From: Aureobasidium sp. EXF-3400
Taxonomy: Eukaryota; Ascomycota; Dothideomycetes; Dothideales; Saccotheciaceae
Direction: 5' to 3'
NCBI GenBank assembly: GCA_024195585.1
Contig: SWBL01000473.1
Location: forward strand, 1 to 30,103
Length of the DNA: 30,103 bases
Part shown: piece by piece, positions 21,091-30,103 of the stretch
Layout: each line of letters begins with the position of its first letter
Numbering within the stretch: the first letter of the stretch is position 1
Notes under the pieces: model-generated
Database searches by the model: none
Seen by the model: the letters and a program-made list of their open reading frames with translations, nothing else
What the model was told of the DNA's origin: nothing
Program-made: the position numbers and the translations under genes

Positions 21091-21930
21091 TTACTTGCTC
21101 GCCCTTGCGATCAGCCATTGCAGCACAGCATCCAGGTTGGTTTCCTCCTTGGCGCTGATGCCATAACAACTCACCTCGCGGTGTGTTACAGCTTTGAGGT
21201 TTAGTTCTTCGATGAGCTCGTCGACCGAAAGGTGATCAGGAAGATCAGACTTGTTGCCCAAGACCAACAACGGAATACCCTCCAAAGCAGGCTTTTCTAG
21301 CAGTACATGGAGCTCTTCTCGTGCCACAGGCAAGGCTTCCTTGTCGGCCGAGTCGACGATGAATCTAGTTACGCGTCAACACGAGCACATTTGCGAAAGC
21401 TGATACACGTACACCATAGCGTTGACGCCTCGACAATAGCGTTCCCACATTGAACGGAATCTCGGCTGGCCTCCTAGATCCCAACTGCGCCTTGTGAGCC
21501 TCGTCGTCAACCCGGAAGAGACAATACCACTTACCACTTCAGAGTCACATGGCCCTTAGTAACCTTCTTCATGTTGAAGCCGACTGTAGGTATTGAACTG
21601 TCACGTTGCAGACACTGTTTAGTACAGACTCCTGCCAGAGCACGACGAGACCAAACTTACTCGATTGTAAACTCTCCGCCCTAGACACATACCGTCAACA
21701 TCACGCCAAGAAACACGACCGCAAAGGCCAGGATGGGCTGCTTACTGCTAGAACTCTCAACAGAGATGTCTTACCGGCGTTCTGGAGGCCGATCATTGTA
21801 ACATCCATCTCAGTCGCCCTAATTACACGAGACATGTCACGTCAGGAAGTGGACGTCGAAAACTAGCAAGGACAACATACCAGAACAGGCTGAGAAGCCA
21901 GTCGTAGAGACGTTTGAAAAGGCCTGCCAT
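21091..21930 (-). CDS. ARL8: Arl8-family small GTPase
   Basis: Arl8 GTPases sit on lysosomes, vacuoles or late endosomes and link them to motors and tethers. Six exons, 21930-21881, 21818-21746, 21680-21661, 21597-21535, 21484-21413 and 21364-21091, give 183 aa, close to the family's 186. The five introns are 48-65 nt and all phases agree. Exon 3 is only 20 nt. The N-terminus [17 protein letters not shown] is an amphipathic helix without Gly2, so membrane binding is probably through N-acetylation as in animal Arl8 rather than myristoylation. G motifs: GLQNAGKT (27-34), [28 protein letters not shown] (130-133) and SAK (163-165). The match over its whole length is unmistakable. Confidence 0.95.
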
Positions 21931-22591
21931 GATGTTGTGTTTGGCAGGCTAGGCACTGCAGACAAGTGACGAAGAGCTGGGACGAAGGCAACAGCAGTAG
22001 AGCAGGGCGGATGGTTTGGCGAGTTCGCGCAGGGCACAAGCAGAAGCGGGGCTCGGGTAGGGTCGAGATCTTATTGGAGGTGAGGGTGATGTAGATTCAA
22101 GGCAAAGGATTATGCGCAGACGAGGCACTGCTGTCACGGAGTTCTTAAGTGTTTGGGCAGCGCTACAGGTTTCAAAGTTCTTGTGTGTCGCAGGAGATGA
22201 TTTGGTAGAAGCCTGCTGTAAGAACAACGAGCGGCAAGTCGATGTCACGATAACGGCCAGTGCATGGCAGCAGATGCGGCGAACAAGACAGACGGAGCCT
22301 CGGAGGATTCGGGTGCTTGGCGCGGACGGCTTTGACGGCGCTAAAATTCTAGAAGTTCAATTCGAAGCAAAAAAACATTTGCGACACACCCATCTTGGTA
22401 CTGCCACATGTGTACACAGAAATAATACTTGGAGGAACATAGAACAGCTGGAGAACTGAACAAGGATCAACCGAGTCAGATTCTGGAATATCAACAAGCA
22501 CCCTGACCCACGGGCGTGAGAGGTTGAACTTTCGCCAGCACCAAGCACCAATACCCGAGTCCATCTTCAACCTCGAATCCCTCGCACGACC
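21931..22591. other. Divergent promoter region of ARL8 and RPA135
   Basis: 660 bp between two oppositely oriented starts. A 115-codon ATG frame on the plus strand (22112-22459) lacks codon-position bias and is not called. No other element is evident. Confidence 0.5.
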
Positions 22592-25500
22592 ATGGCACCA
22601 TCATCTACAGACAACGGCAAGTGGTCGACCAACTTCGACACAGTGCGCCGCCACGACATCTTCCGCAACCCTCCCTCAGACAAGTCGGCCTACCCTACCC
22701 TCGCCTCGGCCGTCGACCCTCATGTCCAATCTTTCAATGCTGTCTTTGCCGAGAAGGGCCAGCTCTACCATGCCCTCCGCGATATTGGAACAAAAACGTT
22801 TTTCGATGGCAACCCTAACGAGCCCTTCACCGCCGATGGCCCCAGCCGCAATAAGCTTCAGGTCCGCGTGAAGGAGGTCTTCCTCGAGAAGAGCATGCTT
22901 CCTCCTTCCAACAAAATCGACAAGAAGCGCGAGATTCTGCCCGTCGAGTGCAGAGAACGCCATTGCACATACAGGGGTCGCTTCAGAGGTCGCTTCGAGT
23001 GGCGCATCAACGAGGGCGAGTGGAGGGAGAGTGTCAGAGAGTTTGGTTCTCTGCCCATCATGTTGCGCGTACGTTTCTTTGCGCCAATTCGAAGGCTACT
23101 ACTGACCATTATTACAGTCAAACCGCTGCCACCTCGAGGGACTTTCACCAAAGGAGCTTGTCGACAAGAGAGAAGAAACTGAAGAGCTGGGAGGATACTT
23201 CATTGTCAACGGTATCGAGAAGCTAATCCGTATGCTCATTGTCAACCGACGAAACTACCCCATGGCCATTATCCGTCCCTCTTTCGTCAACAGAGGCGCA
23301 ACCTACACAAAGTTCGGTATCCAAATCCGCTCCGTCAGACCCGACCAGACTTCGCAAACCAACGTCCTCCACTACCTCAACGACGGTAACGTCACCTTCC
23401 GTTTCTCATGGCGCAAGAACGAATACCTCATTCCTGTCATGATGATTTTCAAGGCTCTGGTTGAAACGAATGACCGCGAGATTTTCGAAGGATTGGTCGG
23501 CCCTGCTGGAAGCAAGGGTATTGAAGAGAAGCAGTTTGTCACCGATCGTGTTGAACTTCTGCTACGCACATACAAGGCCTACAACGTTCACGGTCAGGCA
23601 AAGACGCGCGCATACCTTGGAAGCAAGTTCCGTATTGTCTTGAGTGTCCCTGATGACATGTCTGACGAGGATGCCGGTGTTGAGTTCTTGAGAAGAATCG
23701 TTCTTCCTCACCTGGGAACATCCGAGAACAAGGAGACCAACGATGCCGACAAGTTCCGCATGCTCCTCTTCATGACCAGAAAGCTGTACTCTCTTGTTGA
23801 GGGAGAGTGTGCTGTTGACAACCCTGATGCCGTCCAGAACCAGGAGGTTCTTTTGCCTGGTTTCCTTTTCGGTATGATTGTCAAGGAGCGTATCGAGGAG
23901 TGGCTCAACTCTATCGGTCTGCAACTCCGTGACTGGGGCAGAAGCACCAACTGGGCACCTATTGTTTCGGACGAGTTTGAGCGTGACTTCAGCGCAAAGA
24001 TTCTTCGCAGAACCAATGAGAATTTGGCACAGGCTCTGGACTACTTCTTGTCGACCGGTAACCTTGTCTCGCCCAGTGGTCTGGATTTGCAACAAACCTC
24101 CGGTTTCACAGTCGTCGCCGAAAAGATTAACTTCTGGCGTTTCATCAGTCATTTCCGCATGGTTCACAGAGGTAGTTTCTTCGCCCAACTCAAGACCACA
24201 ACTGTCAGAAAGTTGTTGCCTGAGAGTTGGGGTTTCCTCTGCCCTGTCCACACCCCCGATGGTTCTCCTTGCGGTCTTCTCAACCATTTGGCTCACAAGT
24301 GCAAGATTGCTACAAAGAGCCTCGACACCAAAGCCATACCCGGCCTCATCTCACAACTAGGTGTTACAGAATCTGCCTCTGCATCGGTCGAAGATAGCGT
24401 CGTCGTTATGCTCGATGGGCGTATCCTTGGTTTCTGCTCTCCCAAACAAGCTCGCGTGATTGGAGACACTCTTCGCTACTGGAAGGTCGAGGGTACCCAT
24501 GGCGTTCCATCTGAGCTGGAAATTGGTTACATCCCCAACTCTAACGGAGGTCAATACCCTGGTGTCTACATGTTCTCACAAGCAGCCAGAATGTTCAGAC
24601 CTGTCAAGTACTTGCCTCTTGGCAAGGAGGACTTTGTCGGTCCTTTCGAGCAGCCCTTCATGTCAATTGCTTGCACAGAACCCGAAATCGTCTCCGGCGA
24701 CTCAACACACGTCGAATTCGATCCCACTAACATTCTCTCCATCCTCGCCAACCAGACGCCTTTCTCAGACTTCAACCAGTCTCCAAGAAACATGTAAGCA
24801 TCCAGCTATTTACGTTCACGTATGAATTATCGGAGTGCTAACAAAATTCCAGGTACCAATGTCAGATGGGTAAGCAAACCATGGGTACGCCCGGAACTGC
24901 TTTGAAATACCGTACCGACAACAAGTCATACCGCCTGCAAACTGGACAAACACCTGTCGTCAGACCTCCTCTCTACAACGAGTACGGCCTGGACAACTTC
25001 CCTAACGGAACTAACGCTGTTGTTGCTGTCATCTCATACACTGGTTACGACATGGACGATGCTATGATTATCAACAAGTTCGCCCACGAGCGCGGCTTCG
25101 GTCACGGAACTGTCTACAAGGTCAAGAAGATTGATCTGGCAGAGGACAACGGTGGCAGACGTGGTCGTGGCAATGTGAAGAAGCTCTTTGGTTTCGCACC
25201 CGGCGGTCTCGTCCGTGCACAATGGCGCGCAACCCTAGATGATGACGGTCTGATTGCTGTTGGCATGAAGGTCAAGGAGGGCGATATCATTGCCGCATCG
25301 CACACCGTCACTAAGGATCCCATCACTGGCGAGTACGTCAACCGTGATGGTATCACTCACCTGCACAAGTACAAGGACCACGAGGAGGCCTTCGTTGAGG
25401 AGATCAAGATGCTCGGTACAGACACTGGTGGTGATGAGCCCTGCCAGATGCTCAGTGTCAGACTCCGCATTCCTCGTTCGCCCGTCATTGGTGACAAGTT

Positions 25501-26338
25501 CTCTTCTCGTCACGGACAGAAGGGTGTTTGCTCACAGAAGTGGCCCACCATGGATATGCCTTTCAGCGAGAGCGGTATCCAACCTGATGTCATCATCAAC
25601 CCTCACGCTTTCCCCTCTCGTATGACCATTGGTATGTTCGTCGAGTCGCTGGCCGGTAAAGCTGGATGTTTGCACGGTGTTGCGCAAGACAGCACACCGT
25701 TCAAGTTCAAGGACAAGGCAGGCGAGACCGCCGTCGAGCACTTCGGTCACCAGTTGAAGCGTGCTGGTTTCAACTACTACGGAAACGAACCCATGTACTC
25801 TGGTATCACAGGCCAAGAACTTGGTGCCGATATCTACATGGGTGTTGTCTACTACCAACGTCTGCGTCACATGGTCAACGATAAATTCCAGGTCCGTACC
25901 ACCGGTCCCGTCACTGCGTTGACTGGTCAACCCATCAAGGGTCGTGCCAAGGGTGGTGGTATTCGTGTCGGTGAGATGGAGAGAGATTCTCTGATTGCCC
26001 ACGGAACAGCATTCTTGCTTCAAGATCGTTTGATGAACTGTTCTGATTACCAAAAAGCATGGATCTGCCGTAGTTGTGGATCTTTCCTTTCCGCACAACC
26101 GACCGTCAACCAGTACGGCCATAAGAAGGGCGTCAATGCCAGCAATGTCAGGTGTAGAAGATGCAGTACGAAGGCCGTTGGCTCTGAGCCAAGAAGCGAT
26201 ACCTGGGAGGATGGCAGAGGTGACAAGTTTGTCGGTGGTTCCGATGTCACTGTCGTCGCTGTTCCTGGTGTCCTGCGCTACCTGGACGTTGAGTTGGCGG
26301 CCATGGGCGTCAAGATGAAGTTCGATATCACGCCGTAG
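22592..26338 (+). CDS. RPA135: RNA polymerase I second-largest subunit (Rpa135/Rpa2)
   Basis: This beta-like subunit forms half of the active centre of RNA polymerase I, which makes the large rRNA precursor in the nucleolus. Three exons, 22592-23068, 23118-24793 and 24853-26338, give 1212 aa (yeast 1203). Introns are 49 nt (GTACGT, ACTGAC, TACAG) and 59 nt (GTAAGC, GCTAAC, TCCAG). Landmarks in order: protrusion with NGIEKLIRMLIVNRRNYP, lobe, then SHFRMVHRGSFFAQLKTTTVRKLLPESWGFLCPVHTPDGSPCGLLNH. The hybrid-binding region has GYDMDDAMIINK and GDKFSSRHGQKG. Near the end are GQPIKGRAKGGGIRVGEMERDSLIAHG and a C4 zinc site (CRSCGSF ... CRRC). MVHRGSFF with LPESWGFLCPVHTPDG distinguishes it from the Pol II and Pol III paralogues. 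Confidence 0.97.
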
Positions 26339-26802
26339 ATGTACAAAAGTAAGGGTTGGTGTTCGCATATAAAGCATGTTGCATATTCTTTCTTACTATA
26401 CCAAAATGGAGTCTGGTTTGGGTTCGTTCCTTCTTCAAAATATCTTCTGTAGAAAATTACCACATTAGAAGCTTTATTGTTGCCTTCGATGTTCCCAACG
26501 TCTCTTTGACTCTCATGCCACACACGCTTAGCCACCTCTATTGTTTGTGATACGCGATATATGCACCTAAAGTCATCATCATAGGTAACCTCCATGGTAC
26601 CTTGGAGGTTTCAGTAGACTTATGCTCAGTAATTAACAAAAGGCCCACAATGGGATTTGTTGTGTCCAGACTGTTTTCATCCAACGCCGACCTCGACCTC
26701 ACTTCTCTCACATCCTCCATCCTCATCGAGTCCAGTGTTTCAATGCAGCAAATTTATTCATCCAACATCGTTCTGACTGAATGATAATTCATCGTGCTAG
26801 AC
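26339..26802. other. Intergenic region between RPA135 and CHL1
   Basis: About 460 bp that should hold the RPA135 3' UTR and CHL1 promoter. The one distinct element is an imperfect palindrome at 26587-26610, listed separately. Confidence 0.5.
26587..26610. repeat. 24-bp near-palindrome
   Basis: AACCTCCA and TGGAGGTT flank a GGTACC core, with a single mismatched pair (T opposite T) on either side of the core. It lies about 190 bp upstream of the CHL1 start. It might be a dimeric protein site or hairpin; nothing else supports a function. Confidence 0.55.
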
Positions 26803-29659
26803 ATGGAGGGCGCCGAGAAATTTCACCATCCATACGAGCCGTATGACATCCAACTGCAATTCATGCGAGCGTTGTACGACTGCATTGAGCAAGGTAAAAT
26901 CGGCGTTTTCGAGTCTCCTACAGGTAAGTAGGGAATCAAACATAGAGTCGTGTAAGATCCTCCCTGACAAAAGCGTAGGCACTGTAAGAGAATAACTGAA
27001 CTCTCGATCTGTGACCACTCTTCTAACCATGGTGTTGTTCTAAGGGCAAATCTTTAAGTCTGGCTTGTGGCTCATTGACGTGGCTACGCGATCATAAAAG
27101 GAAGGAGTTCGACGAGAGCATAGCTGCCATAGAAGGAGGTATGTTTCTGAGATCGAAACTGTGCATCACGTTCCACAGCTAAGACAAACAAAGATGACGA
27201 CGAACCCGAATGGATGGTCCAACACTCCCGAGAAGAGAAGAAAAATCAAGTCATCCAAAAACGAGCAGAGCTAGAAGCAAAACTCGAAAAGATCCGCCAG
27301 CACGAACGCAAGATCAGGGATCGACAGGAAAACGGACCCCCATTGACTAAGAAGCGGAAACTCGATGAAAACAACGATCAGAATACTGATATTCTCGACG
27401 ATGAACAATTTGCTCTAGACGACTACGAAAGCGACGATGAAGGCACCAAGACTTCAAACACCAACAACGGTGATGTGGAGCTAGGCCTGTCTAAAGAAAC
27501 ACAAGCCCTAATGCAGAAACTCGGATATGGGATTTCTGCGCTACCCAAACCAGAGGACATGGATGCAGAAGATGAGCTGAAGATTTACTTTTGCTCACGC
27601 ACGCATTCTCAATTGAGTCAATTTGTCAACGAGCTACGAAGGATAGACTTGCCAGCTGCCATCCCTGCCGTACAGGAAGAAATTAAGAAGACACCCACGT
27701 TATCTGAGGAACTAAAACATATGTCGTTGGGCTCGAGGAAGAACCTTTGTATCAATGCGGAAGTATCGAGTTTGAAGAGTATGACAGCAGTCAACGAGCG
27801 GTGCTTGGAACTTCAGGATGCAAACACTCCAAAGGAGAAGAAATGTCAGTTTGTACCGAACAAGGAGAATGAAGGCTCGGTATTGGACTTCCAACATCAT
27901 GCTCTGGCAAAGATACGAGATATCGAGGATCTGGGCGTTTTGGGTAAGAAGTTGGGTGTCTGTCCTTATTACGCCACTAGACCTGCGGTCAAGCCTAGTG
28001 AGGTAAGTGCTATCCTCGAGTCAACATTTCAACTACTTCCTCGACATTGGGCCAAGAAGCTAACAGTTTCCGACCCAGATTGTCACACTACCATATCCAC
28101 TTCTCCTTCAAAGGACCGCTCGAGAAGCCTTGGGTCTATCACTGAAAAACCACATCGTTATCATCGACGAAGCTCACAACCTCATGGACGCAATCTCAAG
28201 CATCCACACCGTAGAAGTCAGCCTGCAACAACTCCATCTCGCTCGCGCTCAACTGACCACCTACCTCCAACGCTTCCGCAACCGTCTCAAAGGCAAAAAT
28301 CGCGTTTACGTTACTCAAGTCGTACGATTGCTGGACTCGATATCCAACTTTCTGCAGTCGCTTGATGCGAGAAAGGGAGCTGAAGGTATTTTGCAAGCTA
28401 CAGATTTGCTGAAAGGCAAAGGTGTGGATCAAATCAATCTCTACAAATTGATGCATTACCTGCAAGAAAGCAAGTTGGCGAGGAAAGTCGAGGGTTATGT
28501 TTCTGTCGAGCAACAGAAACAGCAGAAACTGGATAAAACTGGTGCCACAAAGGAGGTCACAGTGCCGGTGCTTACACATATCACCAACCTGTTTATGGTG
28601 TTGACGAACCCAGCCAGGGAGGGACGTTTGTTCTATACTGTTGGTGAGGAAAAGACGCAGACAAAAGTCAAGTATATGCTCCTCGACCCTTCGGAGCATT
28701 TTCGCGACATCGTTGAAGAGGCAAGAGCAGTAATCTTGGCAGGAGGTACCATGTCGCCAGTAAGTTTCCGTTTTCATTCTTTCGGATCGCTACTACCTCC
28801 AAACGAGAACTGACAATTGCGGTACTAGATGTCCGACTACATGACCCAGCTATTCCCTTACCTCGACAAGACACGCATCACCACGCTCTCATGCGGTCAC
28901 GTAATCCCCACCACAAATCTCTTCGTCAGTCCCGTGGTATCTTCCCACAATAACGTCGACTTCAACTTTAGCTTCTCATCTCGCAACCTCGCTTCCACAA
29001 TCACCGCACTCGGGGAATCCATCCTCAGACTCTTACCTACTATTCCTCACGGCTGTGTAGCATTCTTCCCCAGTTACAGTTATCTCGATCAAGTAGTCTC
29101 ACACTGGCAAGCCTCCGGACTCTGGACAAAGATGCAAAAGGCCAAGACCATATTCAAAGAAACGCAGCAAACAGGAACAGAAGAAGTCCTCAGCGCCTAC
29201 ACCACTGCCGTACGCAACCTCCCCCACGGAGCATTTCTCCTAGCAGTCATCGGCGGCCGTCTCAGCGAAGGCATAAACTTCTCCGACGAACTGGGTAGAT
29301 GTGTAATGGTCATCGGCCTACCCTACGCAAACCCAAACACCGCAGAGCAAAAAGCGAAAATCGCATATATATCCGAAAAAGCTGCTGTGTCTGGTGGTAT
29401 GGCAGCTGGTACAACAGCAGCGAGAGATTTTGCGGATAATACTTGTATGCGTGCTGTCAATCAGGCGATTGGAAGGGCTGTGCGCCATAAGAATGATTGG
29501 AGTGCGATTTTGCTGTTTGATGGTAGGTACACGCAGAAGAGGATTCAGGAGAGGTTGCCGGGGTGGATCAAGGCGAGTTTGAGGGAAGGTGGTGGGAGAG
29601 GGTTTGGAGAGGTTGAGGCAGGGTTGAAGGAGTTTTATGCTAGGAGGATGGCTGGATAG
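26803..29659 (+). CDS. CHL1: Chl1/DDX11 Fe-S cluster DNA helicase (XPD-like superfamily 2)
   Basis: Chl1 is a 5'-3' helicase needed for sister-chromatid cohesion and genome stability. Six exons, 26803-26923, 26979-26983, 27045-27138, 27179-28002, 28079-28759 and 28829-29659, give 851 aa (yeast 861). The second exon is only 5 nt and completes the Walker A motif SPTGTGKS (38-45). Other motifs: Ia SRTHSQL, four Fe-S cysteines at 264, 282, 296 and 335, DEAH at 378-381, LAGGTMSP just before 576, FFPSY near 655, [10 protein letters not shown] at 717-726 and [10 protein letters not shown] from 787. The insert between motifs I and Ia is charged and coiled-coil-like, as in other Chl1 proteins. The DEAH-to-FFPSY arrangement and the Fe-S domain separate it from non-XPD helicases, and the pre-Ia insert favours Chl1 over Rad3. 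The 40-nt intron 27139-27178 is the least certain junction. Confidence 0.95.
26979..26983 (+). other. Predicted 5-nt micro-exon of CHL1
   Basis: GCACT lies between an acceptor (GCGTAG) and a donor (GTAAGA). The upstream intron 26924-26978 is 55 nt with a GTAAGT donor and a CTGAC branch. The downstream intron 26984-27044 is 61 nt with a CTAAC branch and a CTAAG acceptor. With it, codons for Gly41 and Thr42 of Walker A are made and the frame continues. Without it, the joined exons shift frame. Confidence 0.8.
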
Positions 29660-30103
29660 GTCGTTTAAGACACATCATATTTTGATCGACACTATTGTGT
29701 TCCTTCGCTTCCCATGGCAGTAGTGCATACTCAAGCACAAATGAAGAGGGAGAAAGATTGACAAAGAGGCTGTCGTGAACACTCAGGACGAGTCAATATG
29801 TTTGAATGTAGAGTGAGTGCATAAAGATAACCAAGGACTGATTCGAACCCGCACCACCTGAGCCACGTGGTGTAAAGAAAGTAAGGTTCAGAGACTCGGT
29901 ATCCAACCAACTGTTCAGCAACCCAACACCATCGACATCACCCCAAAAGTAGCATAGTTATACTAGGGATATCTCAAAAGAAAGAGATTTTAGAGATATA
30001 CCCAAGCAAAAAACTGGTGAACAGGAAAATCCTCCCCTATTGCCTTCATACAACGTGTTTGGTTCGCGTATTACTGAACGTGGCAATGGTTCGTATTTTA
30101 TTT
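29660..30103. other. Gene-free right end
   Basis: The 3' flank of CHL1. It contains a tRNA-like scrap (about 29833-29925, minus) and an AT-rich inverted repeat at 29969-29999 (ATATCTC and GAGATAT arms, with AAAA/TTTT inside). No protein-coding frame is supported, although the window may cut off a gene further right. Confidence 0.5.

Noticed and set aside
22112..22459. 115-codon ATG frame between ARL8 and RPA135
   Set aside because: No codon-position bias, no recognisable motif, and it occupies most of the only promoter space of two divergent genes.
23562..24296. 244-codon minus-strand open frame opposite RPA135
   Set aside because: Same reason: the plus-strand frame here encodes invariant polymerase motifs.
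25532..26377. 281-codon minus-strand open frame opposite RPA135
   Set aside because: Antisense shadow of a strongly conserved exon. Composition (Thr/Val/Asp/Leu-rich) is that expected from reading GC3-biased codons backwards.
29833..29925. Functional tRNA gene on the minus strand
   Set aside because: The T-stem does not pair (GCGGG against CAGTC), no D-stem or acceptor stem can be formed, and no anticodon loop fits. Kept only as a tRNA-like relic.

Overview
The window is nuclear DNA of a filamentous ascomycete (Pezizomycotina; Dothideomycetes is my best but unproven guess). The genes are eukaryotic and broken by many short introns, mostly 48-90 nt with GTAAGT-like donors, CTRAC/CTAAC branch sites and YAG acceptors. 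Several genes belong to families typical of moulds: THI4 with an intronic TPP riboswitch, an RCR protein, a membrane kelch protein and a lipocalin-5 protein. Coding sequence is rich in C/G at third codon positions. Exon structures below were deduced by hand from splice signals, reading frame and family conservation.

Layout, left to right: RFT1 (+, 190-1885); a small unrecognised protein (-, 2191-2703) with a repeat-rich upstream region; about 1.4 kb without a gene that holds a decayed direct-repeat array (3155-3745); RAD4/XPC (-, 4122-7537) with an unusual GGF-P repeat tail; a 1.2 kb spacer with a probable gene relic; a SIS-domain sugar-phosphate isomerase-like gene (+, 8708-9582); a single-pass membrane kelch protein (+, 10747-13196); THI4 (-, 13603-14665) with a TPP riboswitch in a 5' UTR intron and an upstream ORF; about 1.6 kb of unassigned sequence; a lipocalin-5 protein (+, 16788-17788); an MDR oxidoreductase (-, 18031-19121); an RCR-type membrane adaptor in four exons (-, 19630-20253); an Arl8 GTPase in six exons (-, 21091-21930); RPA135, the second-largest subunit of RNA polymerase I (+, 22592-26338); and the CHL1/DDX11 Fe-S helicase (+, 26803-29659). 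The last 440 bp carry a tRNA-like scrap and an inverted repeat but no gene.

The genes are mostly unrelated housekeeping functions (N-glycosylation, nucleotide excision repair, thiamine synthesis, membrane traffic, rRNA transcription, sister-chromatid cohesion). There is no operon, biosynthetic cluster or intact mobile element. The points most worth checking are a 5-nt micro-exon that supplies part of the Walker A motif of CHL1, the THI4 riboswitch intron with its uORF, the GGF-P repeats in Rad4, the transition-rich decayed repeat array, and the two-part codon usage of the small gene at 2191-2703. I found no clear case of a wholly new system.
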